A stretch of 64,000 bases of DNA from Belliella baltica DSM 15883 (GCF_000265405.1 NC_018010.1:2997501-3061500), one strand, 5' to 3'. Numbered from the stretch's first letter, positions 54,813 to 63,552 are shown. A program made the numbers and translations. Notes: a model not told the origin generated them from the sequence alone.

Positions 54813-54843
54813 AGAGCTTCCTTTTTAGGGGGCTCTTTTTTTT
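54813..54843 (+). terminator. Intrinsic terminator-like hairpin
   Basis: AGAGC (54813-54817) pairs with GCTCT (54832-54836), enclosing TTCC..GGGG, and is followed by more than eight T residues. No gene ends directly before it, so it may stop read-through from the hairpin region. Confidence 0.55.
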
Positions 54844-54919
54844 ACTCGTTAAGGGAAAATTTTAAAAAGAGAAAAGCAAAGATAGGCGGGTTAGCACATG
54901 CCAACCGCACTTTCGGACA

Positions 54920-54992
54920 GTCAAGGTCAAGCCCTACGGGTTTTGAAAAAAATCTCCACCCTTCGGGTAGTATTTTTTCCAAAAACCTTGAC
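54920..54992 (+). repeat. Structured hairpin element, copy 2
   Basis: Same core as copy 1 (54945-54980), but the outer stem is GTCAAGGT (54920-54927)/ACCTTGAC (54985-54992): different sequence, same pairing. Confidence 0.65.
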
Positions 54993-55097
54993 AGCCGACC
55001 TCCGCCCGCCTTTTTAAGAGCTTTCTCTTTTCTTTTTTTCCCTTTTTTCTTTTCTCTTTTGAAAAAATGTGTGCGAAGCGCAGCGAGCAAAACTTTA

Positions 55098-55544
55098 ATG
55101 GCTCACTGTATGAAATCGTTTCGCATCAAAACCCACCGACTGGAAAGCAGCTACCAACAGCCGCACTTCTTTATCCTGAATAAAGGATTGAACAGCGGGA
55201 AACCGCTCAACAACGCTCGCCCGAATTGCTTTGTTTGCCTCACCGACAACCAAGAGGACAGGGAATTTCTCTTTTGGCTTTGCTTTGGATTGTGGAGGTC
55301 AAAATCATTTCACTATCTCCTGAAAGGCTCTGTAATTCCATTTGTGACTATTGATGAAATCCGAAAGCTGATCCGTGAAAGCTCTACCAAAGCAAGCTGC
55401 AAACCCCAGGCATTTCAAAAGGCAATTCAAGCCCTTCAACTACTCGATACCAACGAGCAAAAAATCAAAGTCACACTAAAGATGATTGATACTGCCAGAC
55501 AAGCCATATTTTATAACTTGATGAAAGAAGCAGGTGCAGGATAG
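55098..55544 (+). CDS. Island-type small protein, DUF6943-like
   Basis: 149 residues from ATG 55098, or 145 from ATG 55110 (MKSFRIKTH). The pattern FFILNKGLNSGKPLNNARPN, NCFVC, FWLCFGLW, GSVIPFVTIDEIRKLI resembles the DUF6943 proteins of Bacteroidetes conjugative and mobilisable elements. No signal peptide. Helical C-terminus. Function unknown. Last recognised gene of the island. Confidence 0.6.
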   Translation: MAHCMKSFRIKTHRLESSYQQPHFFILNKGLNSGKPLNNARPNCFVCLTDNQEDREFLFWLCFGLWRSKSFHYLLKGSVIPFVTIDEIRKLIRESSTKASCKPQAFQKAIQALQLLDTNEQKIKVTLKMIDTARQAIFYNLMKEAGAG

Positions 55545-56044
55545 ATTCCTGCCCTGCCAAAAAAACAGGGCAACAAAAGCAAAATAAAGCACACCACCGC
55601 AACAGCACCCAAGAGAGAACTACCGCCTAATTCTTGAAGTAATTTAGTTGGCGAAGGGCAAATCCATGGTAAGTCCGTGTCAAGTCCAAGCAAATGTTTA
55701 ACTCCTTAAAAATCGTAAAGAGATGGGAAAAATTAATCAAGGTATTTTTTTGAATTCCCACGGATGAACAAAAATGAACGCTGTTTGATCAAGAATATTG
55801 AAAAAATATAATTTCTAGTTTAAACGCATGAGATGTTTTAATTGTAGAATCCCACTATCAATTTCCTTACCGTCCCCCTATAGCAAAGCCGTACCAAAGT
55901 AGTAGCAAAGTAGTATCAAAGTAGTACCAAAGTAAGGGATAGTGCGACCTTTGCGAAATAATGAAATTCCACAAATATCCTCCCTGATTTTAGTTTACTA
56001 CTTATTTTATTGTAGTTTAGTTTTTTGATAATATTCTCCTCCAA
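55545..56044. other. Noncoding region containing the island right end
   Basis: 500 bp without a gene. Composition changes from element-like to AT-rich chromosome near 55700. ATCGTAAAG at 55712-55720 is 8/9 identical to ATCGGAAAG at the mnmE end and is only a weak candidate attR. The 11-bp iterons at 55883-55937 follow. Confidence 0.55.
55883..55937 (+). repeat. Five 11-bp iterons upstream of the sensor kinase
   Basis: GCAAAGCCGTA, CCAAAGTAGTA, GCAAAGTAGTA, TCAAAGTAGTA and CCAAAGTAAGG follow each other without gap, one helical turn each. About 108 bp before the kinase start; GACCTTTG, one base from the -7 consensus, lies shortly downstream. Confidence 0.8.
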
Positions 56045-57937
56045 ATGACTTTGAAAATCTTTTCCCTATTTTGTTTGCTCCTTCTTTTTTCAAATTATGA
56101 TTCAGAAGCAAATTCTATCCAAAATGAAATTCAACTAAAGACAAAAGTCCCTCAAACAATAGAAGAAATTGATTTTGTGAATAATCATGCTTTTTCTTTG
56201 AAAGGGAGCTACCCTGATTCTTTATTCATCTTTGCAAGCAAAGCCTTGCAGGCAAGTAAAAAAATAAACTACCAAGAAGGTATTGCTCAAAGCTTGACAA
56301 ATTTTGGGGTTTACCATTACCAAAAATCAAATCATGGTCAAGCGATTGATTATTATTTGCAAGCAAAAGAAATTTACAAAAAGGAAAAGCTTTTTAATAA
56401 ATCTGCTAGCACAAGCAATAATATTGGTTTGATATACTTTAGGGAGCAGGATTTTGAAAAGGCTTTAGAATATCATCAAGAGGCAATTGATCTTTCTGAT
56501 GAAAATGAAAGTATATCGAATATTGCAAATTATAAATTAAATAAAGCCATTGCACTCAACCGGGTTGAATCATTTTCGGCTGCTTTACCAATTTATTATG
56601 AAGCAATTAGAGACCTTGAAAAAACAGAGGAGCATGCCTACATTTCCAATGCATACTTAAATCTTGGTAATCAATTTGGTGCTAATGGACAACTTGATTC
56701 TGTAAAAAAATATTTTGACAAAGGGCTTTTAGCTGCCGAAAAGACCACTGATTTTGAAGCACTATCTTATGCTTATACCAGTCAAATTAAATATTATGTA
56801 GTCACAGAAAATCCTTTTTTAGCTCTTGAATTTGGTGAAAAATCGCTTTCCAATGCTTTGACTTCAGGCTCTATTTTTAATATTTCAGATTCTTATCATA
56901 CCGTTGCGGCACTTCAAGAAGATACTGGCGATTTAAAGAGTGCTTTAAGTAATTTAAAGAAACACTATAGTTACAAAGATTCTTTGCGACAAAAAGAACA
57001 AACGCTTGAAATAGCGAGAATTGAAGCAAAAAAAGAACTTGAAAATGAAAAGGCAATTTTCGATTTGGAATTGGAGAATATTGAAAAAAGTAATCAACAG
57101 AAGCGCTTGATTATAGGACAGCTCATTTTTTTGATCCTAACCGTAATAGTTTTATTTGTTTTCGTTTCTAAAAATCTAAAAAAGTCAAAAGAAAAAAATC
57201 AAATTCTATCTTCAAAAAATAAAGAAATTGAAAAGCTTGCAAAAAACCTTAAAGAACTAAACGATCATCAAAATCAGATTTTCAGCGTAATAGGTCATGA
57301 CTTAAGAGGACCAGTTAATTCCTTGATTTCTACAACTGAATTGATCACTGAAAAACAGTTAGATGTCGATGAACTGAGTGAAATCATGCCGCACTTGAGT
57401 ACTGAAATCAAAAGAGTAGGTGTCACTTTAGAAAATCTTTTGCACTGGGCGCTGAGCCAAAAAGAAGGAGAATCCATTCAACCTAATAAGTTTAGTTTGA
57501 AGCAATTATTTAATGAAATTTTGGCAAGTTTACAGTATGCTATAGATTTCAAGCAACTTGATTTTAAGCTAGATGTTGAAGAAAATTTAGAATTGTTCGC
57601 TGACAAGCAAATGATTGAAATCTCACTAAGAAATCTGATTTCTAATGCCATTAAATTCACAAAAAAAGGTGGGGCAATATCTTGTTCCGCTTCAAAAGAC
57701 AAAGGTAAAATTATCATTTCTATAGAGGACAATGGTATTGGAATGGATTCCGAAACGCTTCAAAGACTTAATGAACAGACTTTGATTTCCAAGATTGGTA
57801 CAAACAACGAAAAAGGCACAGGGCTAGGCTTATCGCTTTGCAAAGGATATGTTGAAAAAAATAAAGGCTTTCTTGAAATTGAAAGTGAAGCAGGAATTGG
57901 AACTAAAATTACATTAACCTTTGAAAATCAAGGGTGA
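56045..57937 (+). CDS. TPR-containing sensor histidine kinase
   Basis: 630 residues. Signal peptide, then a periplasmic TPR array (about 60-330; EALEYHQEAIDLS, QAIDYYLQAKEIY), a membrane helix (RLIIGQLIFLILTVIVLFVF), a coiled linker, HisKA with H418 in VIGHDLRGPVNS, and HATPase with N-box NLISNAIKFT, DNGIGM and GTGLGLSL. Probably signals from periplasmic ligands or TPR partners. No response regulator is adjacent; the HPt protein and the regulator at 63765 are distant candidates only. Confidence 0.92.
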   Translation: MTLKIFSLFCLLLLFSNYDSEANSIQNEIQLKTKVPQTIEEIDFVNNHAFSLKGSYPDSLFIFASKALQASKKINYQEGIAQSLTNFGVYHYQKSNHGQAIDYYLQAKEIYKKEKLFNKSASTSNNIGLIYFREQDFEKALEYHQEAIDLSDENESISNIANYKLNKAIALNRVESFSAALPIYYEAIRDLEKTEEHAYISNAYLNLGNQFGANGQLDSVKKYFDKGLLAAEKTTDFEALSYAYTSQIKYYVVTENPFLALEFGEKSLSNALTSGSIFNISDSYHTVAALQEDTGDLKSALSNLKKHYSYKDSLRQKEQTLEIARIEAKKELENEKAIFDLELENIEKSNQQKRLIIGQLIFLILTVIVLFVFVSKNLKKSKEKNQILSSKNKEIEKLAKNLKELNDHQNQIFSVIGHDLRGPVNSLISTTELITEKQLDVDELSEIMPHLSTEIKRVGVTLENLLHWALSQKEGESIQPNKFSLKQLFNEILASLQYAIDFKQLDFKLDVEENLELFADKQMIEISLRNLISNAIKFTKKGGAISCSASKDKGKIIISIEDNGIGMDSETLQRLNEQTLISKIGTNNEKGTGLGLSLCKGYVEKNKGFLEIESEAGIGTKITLTFENQG

Positions 57938-57941
57938 GTTT

Positions 57942-58400
57942 TTATGGATTTAACTCGTTCCTACCGACCTTTTTCTTATCAGTCTCAAAATATAAATGAT
58001 AATGATTGCTACAGCCTGGGTTGAAACTTGATTTACAATTTGTGCAAGTATTACCTGAAGCCATATATTCTTTGATGCTTAATTCATGTCTGCAGACACC
58101 ACAGAGAATTGCTTTTTCATCAAATTCTCCTTTTGGCCAAACTGCATGCTTGTGGTCCGCTTCTTCCTCATGGCAAGAAAAACAAGGGTAGTATTTGTCG
58201 CAGCACTTGAATTTGATGGCAATAATATCCAAGTCAGAATGCCAATGTACACAGCGAGTTTGTTTATCAATCGATTTACCAAAAACCCTCACCTCCCCTA
58301 TTTCAATGATATTAAAAGGCTGGTCTGTTTTTTCTTGTGCAAAAATATTTTGAGAAAAAAGTAATATTGATAAGGTGATGAATAAGTAAGTTAGTTTCAT
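57942..58400 (-). CDS. Exported CHY zinc-finger protein
   Basis: 152 residues: signal peptide (cleavage near IFAQEK), then a CHY-type zinc finger (RCVHWHSDLDIIAIKFKCCD, YYPCFSCHEEEADHKHAVW, CGVCRHELSIKEYM, CTNCKSSFNPGCSNHYHLY). The conserved Cys/His residues are intact. Bacterial CHY proteins are usually cytosolic and about 110 residues, so a signal peptide in this protein is notable. Convergent with the kinase gene. Confidence 0.8.
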   Translation of the reverse strand: MKLTYLFITLSILLFSQNIFAQEKTDQPFNIIEIGEVRVFGKSIDKQTRCVHWHSDLDIIAIKFKCCDKYYPCFSCHEEEADHKHAVWPKGEFDEKAILCGVCRHELSIKEYMASGNTCTNCKSSFNPGCSNHYHLYFETDKKKVGRNELNP

Positions 58401-58508
58401 TGTATATTAATCGACTTGGTTGGGCATTAGGCAAAAACAAAATCTAGATTTGTTTACAGTGTCAAATATACTTAATTATTTCTACGACCTACTCAGTTAA
58501 AAGAATCA

Positions 58509-58930
58509 AAGATTCACACGAGTTTAAAAGGATATCCTGTTTTGACAATACTGATTTTAGTACTTACTGAAATTATACCTAAAACCTTGGGAGCAAATTA
58601 TAGCAGAGAATTAGTTGGCATTTCCTCTAAAATTATCAAAGCAATGATTTTTATAACTTATCCTTTGGTTTGGCTTTCTTCTATCTTGACAAAACTCCTT
58701 TCAAGAGAAAAAGCAGAATTTACTACGAGTAGAGAGGAAATATCAGCTTTAGCGAGTATCGGTTTGTAAGAAGGGATCTTCGGATTACCACGCTGGAAGA
58801 TATCATTGAATCTTTGCTTGGATTTGAAATTGTAGATGAAAAAGATCGGGTTGAAGATATGCAACAATACGCCATGAAAAGATGGAAGGATAAACAGAAG
58901 AAATATGAAATGCTTAAAAACACGAAATAG
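58509..58930 (+). pseudogene. Decayed CNNM/CorC-type transporter gene
   Basis: Two in-order fragments of a CNNM/DUF21-CBS protein: LTEIIPKTLGANYSREL to SALASIGL then a stop near 58767, and, two frames away, TLEDIIESLLGFEIVDEKDR to the stop at 58928-58930. The N-terminus and the first CBS half are missing. So the gene carries an internal deletion with a frameshift and is nonfunctional. Confidence 0.8.
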
Positions 58931-59052
58931 GCTTTTTATTAAAAATATTCTGTTATCGAACAGATTTAAAATCTATTAAGAAATATTTTTTCTACTTTAA
59001 TAAATAAGTCAAAAATTCATTTACATTTGATGCGGTTATTTATAGGCTACTT

Positions 59053-59418
59053 GTGAAAAAATCAGAATTCGCTTTCTTATTCCTCTTTGTCCTCTTTGGA
59101 GTTCAAGCACTGGCTTTAAATACTGTTTCAAAAAATGAAACTGAAGTCTGTCCTTTAGAAAGCTCTGAATCCGCAATATTTTTTTTAATTAAGTCCGAAA
59201 TAAAATCTGAATTAGGACGTGTAGAAACTTTTGTACCTGCAGTAAATTCATTTTCATTTCTTTCCAAAAACAGAATTGATAGTCAGGGTTTAGGAATAGT
59301 AAATCCTGATCATAGAGAAACTATTTTACAAAACTTTTATTCTGGCGTCATTGACTCTTTCTCTTTGGCTGTTTCAAGTATTCTTGATTTTTTACATCCC
59401 TACTTATTCTTTTATTGA
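59053..59418 (+). CDS. Unknown small exported protein
   Basis: 121 residues from a GTG start. Signal peptide MKKSEFAFLFLFVLFGVQA with cleavage near ALALN. No recognised domain; a hydrophobic C-terminus (SSILDFLHPYLFFY) could be membrane-associated. A real gene is suggested by codon use and the signal peptide, but its role is unknown. Confidence 0.5.
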   Translation: MKKSEFAFLFLFVLFGVQALALNTVSKNETEVCPLESSESAIFFLIKSEIKSELGRVETFVPAVNSFSFLSKNRIDSQGLGIVNPDHRETILQNFYSGVIDSFSLAVSSILDFLHPYLFFY

Positions 59419-59504
59419 GTTTTATCAGACCTCAATATTTCTAATGAGGTTTTGTTTATCTCAATTTTCATCGTTTCATCTGATTCAATTCAAATTTATC
59501 CTTT

Positions 59505-61187
59505 ATGGAAAATAAGTTAATGCCAAAAGAGGCTTGGGGCTCTAGGTTGGGACTAATCTTGGCGATGGCCGGAAATGCTGTTGGCTTGGGTAACTTCCTG
59601 AGGTTTCCTGTTCAAGCTGTTCAAAACGGCGGCGGAGCTTTTATTATCCCTTATCTGATTTGCTTCTTGTTGATGGGAATTCCGCTTCTTTTGATCGAAT
59701 GGTCCTCCGGTAGATTTGGTGGAAAATTCAATAATCACAGCACACCATACATCATGGATGGTATGGGAAAAGCCAAAATATGGAAATATGTGGGTGTTTT
59801 TGGAATCTTCACCAACATCGCTGTGGTGGCATATTATACTTATATAGAATCTTGGAGTTTAGTTTATGTGTTACATGCTGTATTCGGAACATTTGAGGGG
59901 ATGTCCCAATCAGATGTAGCCACATTCTTCACTTCTTATGTTGATATCTTTACGACAAGTACAGGAATTCCTTTTGAAGCTGTGTTCTTCTATATTTTAG
60001 TCTTAGCATTAAATATATTTATTCTTTCCAAGGGATTAGGAGGAATCGAGAAAGTAGCCAAAATTGGAATGCCCTTGCTCATTCTATTCGGTGTTATTTT
60101 GGCTGTCAGAGGCTTGACACTTGGAGAATCAGGAAAATCTGAGCTTTTTCCCGATGCCAATGCATGGGACGGTTTAAATTTCCTTTGGACTCCACAATTT
60201 GATTCCCTTTCAAATCCAAAAGTATGGCTAGCTGCTGCAGGACAGATTTTCTTTACCCTATCAGTGGGAATGGGGACTATTCAATGTTATGCTGCCTATA
60301 TCAAAGCCAACGAAGATATTGCTTTGAATGCTGTTTCTGCTGGTTTTATGAACGAGTTTGTAGAAGTGGTTCTTGGAAGTAGCATTGTGATTCCAATAGC
60401 AGCAGGTTACTTGGGATTGGATTGGGTTTTGGAAAATGCGGGCTTTGGGATGGCTTTTCAAACTATGCCATTTCTCTTTCAGCAATGGGGTGAGGTAGCT
60501 GCTGCATTCTCGGGAGTCTTGTGGTTTGGGCTATTATTCTTCGCGGGTATAACATCCTCGCTTGCGATGGGAACTCCTTGGATGGGTTTTATGAAAGATG
60601 AATTTGGTTGGGGTAAAAAGAGAGGTGCTTGGTCATTTGGAGCTTTGGCTTTGATCATGGGTTTACCTACCGTTTTACTTTACCAATATGGCGTTTTTGA
60701 TGAATATGATTACTGGGCTGGAACCGTCAGTTTGGTGGTATTTGCTTTGTTGGAAGCAGTTTTGTTTTCTTGGGTTTTTGGGATCAATAAAGGCTGGAAT
60801 GAAATCAATGAAGGCTCAGATATTAAGATTCCACAAGCATACAAATTCATTATCAAATACATCACACCTTTGTTATTGTTGATGGTATTCTTGAGTGCTT
60901 TAATCACACCCTATCAAAATGAATGGATGGATAGCATTTCAAATGTTTTGAATGGTGGAACATGGGTTTTGGACAACAGTTCATTGATCAAAAACATAAC
61001 AAATTATGGTTTAAAAGAACAATTACAATCTGCTATTAATCAATCAGATATAGATTTCCTTGAAAAGAAAATTTTCTTTATCAATATGGCTAGAGTTCTA
61101 TTGGTAAGTTTGTTTGCCTTTATCTGCTATTTGGTCTATTTATCTCACAAAAAACGTTTAAAAGAAGGAAGGAAAAATTATGAATAG
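59505..61187 (+). CDS. NSS-family sodium-coupled amino acid transporter (MetP-like)
   Basis: 560 residues, about twelve membrane helices. Family signature at the N-terminus: SRLGLILAMAGNAVGLGNF, with RFPVQAVQNGGGAF. The C-terminal tail is Lys-rich. Bacterial homologues transport methionine, alanine or tyrosine. The 33-residue gene overlapping its end encodes the usual MetS-like small subunit, which supports a MetP-type role. Confidence 0.92.
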   Translation: MENKLMPKEAWGSRLGLILAMAGNAVGLGNFLRFPVQAVQNGGGAFIIPYLICFLLMGIPLLLIEWSSGRFGGKFNNHSTPYIMDGMGKAKIWKYVGVFGIFTNIAVVAYYTYIESWSLVYVLHAVFGTFEGMSQSDVATFFTSYVDIFTTSTGIPFEAVFFYILVLALNIFILSKGLGGIEKVAKIGMPLLILFGVILAVRGLTLGESGKSELFPDANAWDGLNFLWTPQFDSLSNPKVWLAAAGQIFFTLSVGMGTIQCYAAYIKANEDIALNAVSAGFMNEFVEVVLGSSIVIPIAAGYLGLDWVLENAGFGMAFQTMPFLFQQWGEVAAAFSGVLWFGLLFFAGITSSLAMGTPWMGFMKDEFGWGKKRGAWSFGALALIMGLPTVLLYQYGVFDEYDYWAGTVSLVVFALLEAVLFSWVFGINKGWNEINEGSDIKIPQAYKFIIKYITPLLLLMVFLSALITPYQNEWMDSISNVLNGGTWVLDNSSLIKNITNYGLKEQLQSAINQSDIDFLEKKIFFINMARVLLVSLFAFICYLVYLSHKKRLKEGRKNYE

Positions 61188-61281
61188 CGTTGCGTTGATT
61201 ATGTTGGTGGTCACTCAAGGATTGGTCATTTCAGCTACTTTATATTTCCTTATCAAGGTGTTGAGAACTCCAGAAAAATAA
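61180..61281 (+). CDS. MetS-like small subunit of the NSS transporter
   Basis: Only 33 residues. The start ATG at 61180 overlaps the transporter's stop by 8 bases. One hydrophobic helix (ALIMLVVTQGLVISATLYFL) followed by a short tail KVLRTPEK fits MetS, which with MetP forms the methionine/alanine importer described in Corynebacterium. Easy to miss because of its size. Confidence 0.8.
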   Translation: MNSVALIMLVVTQGLVISATLYFLIKVLRTPEK

Positions 61282-61401
61282 TTCTGATCTCAGTTTTTAA
61301 CGCTAAAAATTAAGGCAAAAAAAATAGTTTAATACTATCCGAAAAATATTGATTATTGGTATCTAATTTGAGTAGTAATTTAAAGCTTAGTGCATCTAAA
61401 A

Positions 61402-61764
61402 ATGAGTCCATATTTTAAGCAATTTATTGGGATTACACTTATGATTTCCTTGATGATTCAAGGAATGGTAATGCCCTATTTTTCTATTGCTGAAAATGTT
61501 CAATCTGAAGAGTCTGCTGAGTTATATTCAAATTCGTATCTAGGAGAATACGCTGGTGATTTGTTGCTGGTTTCTGGCTCCGATCATTTAGTGATAGTTG
61601 CTTCAAAAGGCTCACTTACTGGTGGTGATCTTTTTGGGAATGTCTACAAATCTTATATTTTTCATTATGAAAATCAAATTGAATCAATTTTTAAAATCAG
61701 CCAAAAGGTTGATTTGATTTTTGATATTAAAGCATTGAAGTTTCCTACGCATTACTTTTGGTAA
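61402..61764 (+). CDS. Unknown protein with N-terminal membrane segment
   Basis: 120 residues from ATG 61402 (an upstream GTG at 61390 is in frame). Begins with a signal/anchor segment (FKQFIGITLMISLMIQGMVM) and continues with a beta-rich body (DLLLVSGSDHLVIVASKGS). Not recognised. No partner evident. Confidence 0.45.
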   Translation: MSPYFKQFIGITLMISLMIQGMVMPYFSIAENVQSEESAELYSNSYLGEYAGDLLLVSGSDHLVIVASKGSLTGGDLFGNVYKSYIFHYENQIESIFKISQKVDLIFDIKALKFPTHYFW

Positions 61765-61882
61765 GCCTATTTTTCCTATCGGTTGAGCTTAAAAGCTTGA
61801 TCCAATCTACTAGTCATTTGACTAGATTTTATTAAATCCTAAACAAGATGGGCAAAACGTCCTGTCAATAACTCTTACGAAA

Positions 61883-62401
61883 ATGTTTGAAATCGATATA
61901 ATTACACTAATTATGGCAGTAGCTGGCATGATCGCTTTCGCTATCCCCTTTTATCTCAATAGCCAAAAAGTAAAAAAAGAAAAGGCTCAAAAGTCGAATA
62001 AATTAACTGAGTTCCTCAAAAATCACGACCTCAATCTAAGTGAGCAAGAAGAGTGGAGAAACCGCTATTTTGTCGGCATAGATACACAAAAAAATAAACT
62101 GATCTATATCTCAAACTTAAATGAAATCAATCCAATTTTGATTGATTTATACAAAGTTAATCATGTGAAAATTCATGAGGTTTCCAGAGTGATCGGAACA
62201 AAAGGTAGCAGCAGAAAAATTATTGATACTTTAAGTTTACAATTAGTCAATTATGATGGAAAAGTAATTGGGGATTTGGAATTCTATGATGGGGAAATTT
62301 TCTCAGACTTGGTTGGAGAACCAATTACCATAAAGAAATGGGAAGCAACATTGCAGTCAATAGTAAAAAATCACCATAAAATTAATCGGATTGCAATATG
62401 A
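61883..62401 (+). CDS. Unknown membrane-anchored protein
   Basis: 172 residues: an N-terminal membrane helix (IITLIMAVAGMIAFAIPFYL), then a cytosolic part with alternating strands (YFVGIDTQKNKLIYISNLN, LSLQLVNYDGKVIGDLEFYDG). Not a named family that I recognise. Overlaps the next gene by four bases (ATGA), so the pair acts together. Confidence 0.6.
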   Translation: MFEIDIITLIMAVAGMIAFAIPFYLNSQKVKKEKAQKSNKLTEFLKNHDLNLSEQEEWRNRYFVGIDTQKNKLIYISNLNEINPILIDLYKVNHVKIHEVSRVIGTKGSSRKIIDTLSLQLVNYDGKVIGDLEFYDGEIFSDLVGEPITIKKWEATLQSIVKNHHKINRIAI

Positions 62402-62679
62402 GTCAACCTATCATAATTCGGAAAGAAGATCTGATTCAAATTCGGTTTCCCAAAGATAAAGTTCTTCAAAGTGATTTGGAAATCAAAATCCGCGATAGAG
62501 AACTCGAAAAGGCCCTTTCACTTGGTAACTTAGAACACGGTAAGGTTAAGTTGACCTTTTTGGATTTAAGTTGCAATATCTATCAAATTGAAACAACAAT
62601 TTGGGCTTTGACAGATGAAAGCATCTGCTTGAAAGGGGATTTACTCTTGCCCAAGCGAGCTGTTTTAAGCATAATTTAA
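62398..62679 (+). CDS. Unknown small protein, coupled to the upstream gene
   Basis: 93 residues, translationally coupled to the previous gene. No signal peptide; alternating strands (KVKLTFLDLSCNIYQIETTIWAL) suggest a small beta barrel. Function unknown. Followed by a strong intrinsic terminator. Confidence 0.6.
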   Translation: MSQPIIIRKEDLIQIRFPKDKVLQSDLEIKIRDRELEKALSLGNLEHGKVKLTFLDLSCNIYQIETTIWALTDESICLKGDLLLPKRAVLSII

Positions 62680-62682
62680 TTT

Positions 62683-62724
62683 AAAAAACTAAGGAAGTTC
62701 AGAATGAATTTCCTTAGTTTTAAA
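62683..62724 (+). terminator. Intrinsic terminator
   Basis: AAAACTAAGGAA (62685-62696) pairs perfectly with TTCCTTAGTTTT (62710-62721), loop 13 nt, with flanking A and T residues. Confidence 0.8.
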
Positions 62725-62755
62725 GACATAATCAAAAATTCAAATTTATTCTTAA

Positions 62756-63502
62756 ATGGAAATTTTCCTATTAACTGAAACATGGATAGCGCTAGCTACT
62801 TTGACATTTCTTGAGATTGTCTTAGGCGTGGACAACATCATTTTCATTTCTATTATCTCCAATAAACTCCCTGAGCACCAACAAGAAAAAGCCAGGGTTC
62901 TAGGGCTTGCTTTTGCAATGATTTTTAGAATTGGTTTACTTTTAGGAATTTCCTACATCATCAAATTCAACGAGCCTTTGATTTCTCTTTTTGATTTTGA
63001 TCTCAGTGGCAAAGATTTGATTTTGGCATTTGGAGGATTGTTCTTGCTCTTCAAATCTACACTTGAGATCCATCATAAAATGGAAGGAAAAGCAGAAGAG
63101 GTGAAAGCAAACTCTGCCAAAGGACTTTCACAGGTGATTTTTCAAATCATCTTATTGGATGTGATATTTTCATTTGACAGTATTTTGACTGCTGTCGGTT
63201 TGGTTGATCAAGTCATTGTAATGATTATAGCAGTTGTGATCGCCATGATTGTCATGATGGTATTTGCAGGTAGAATCAGCAAGTTTATCAATAAAAACCC
63301 CACCCTTCAAGTATTGGCTTTGTCCTTCTTAATTTTGATAGGATTTATGCTGTTAGTCGAAGGGTTTCATGTAGAAGTTCCAAAAGGTTACATCTATTTT
63401 GCTGTTTTCTTTTCACTTAGTGTAGAGTTGATCAACATGCGTATGAGAAGAAACGTGGATGGTAAAAAGGTAAAGTTGAATCCGAGAATTACGCAGAAAT
63501 AA
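62756..63502 (+). CDS. TerC-family integral membrane protein
   Basis: 248 residues, about seven membrane helices. Family motifs: LEIVLGVDNIIFISIISNKLP near the N-terminus and the second-half counterpart LLDVIFSFDSILTAVGL, both with the paired Asp residues typical of TerC. The loop between halves carries KMEGKAEEVKANSAKG. The family is linked to manganese export and to tellurite resistance; here the substrate is uncertain. Confidence 0.9.
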   Translation: MEIFLLTETWIALATLTFLEIVLGVDNIIFISIISNKLPEHQQEKARVLGLAFAMIFRIGLLLGISYIIKFNEPLISLFDFDLSGKDLILAFGGLFLLFKSTLEIHHKMEGKAEEVKANSAKGLSQVIFQIILLDVIFSFDSILTAVGLVDQVIVMIIAVVIAMIVMMVFAGRISKFINKNPTLQVLALSFLILIGFMLLVEGFHVEVPKGYIYFAVFFSLSVELINMRMRRNVDGKKVKLNPRITQK

Positions 63503-63552
63503 TTTTTGTTAAAATCCCCATTTATAAATCTTATATAAGATTTTTTTAGAAG

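Larger units (their letters stand above)
54402..55097. other. Noncoding region with two structured repeats and a terminator
   Basis: 696 bp without a gene. It holds the hairpin copies at 54556-54631 and 54920-54992 and an intrinsic terminator-like stem at 54813-54843. Between them is GC-rich sequence with no sign of translation. Confidence 0.7.
18176..55720. mobile_element. Genomic island in mnmE carrying defence and heavy-metal resistance genes
   Basis: About 37.5 kb between mnmE and the chromosomal sensor kinase. It has a tyrosine recombinase at the left end pointing inward, HTH/excisionase-like genes, BT4734 and DUF3987 genes typical of Bacteroidetes mobile elements, defence and metal cargo, a DUF6943-like gene on the right, and long GC-richer noncoding stretches unlike the flanks. 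No relaxase, coupling protein or Tra gene is visible, so it may depend on a helper or be immobile. The right end is placed between 55545 and 56044 by the change in gene content; the given end is a weak att-like match. Confidence 0.75.

Noticed and set aside
54792..55097. N-terminal extension of the DUF6943-like ORF from 54792
   Set aside because: It runs through a terminator and the hairpin repeat and has no resemblance to the family; the ATG at 55098 or 55110 is far more plausible.
58755..58775. GTATCGGTTTGTAAG, similar to the mnmE end GTATCGGAAAGTAAG, as a possible attR
   Set aside because: It lies inside the recognisable CNNM fragment, whose protein homology continues on both sides apart from the deletion, so no island junction can be there.
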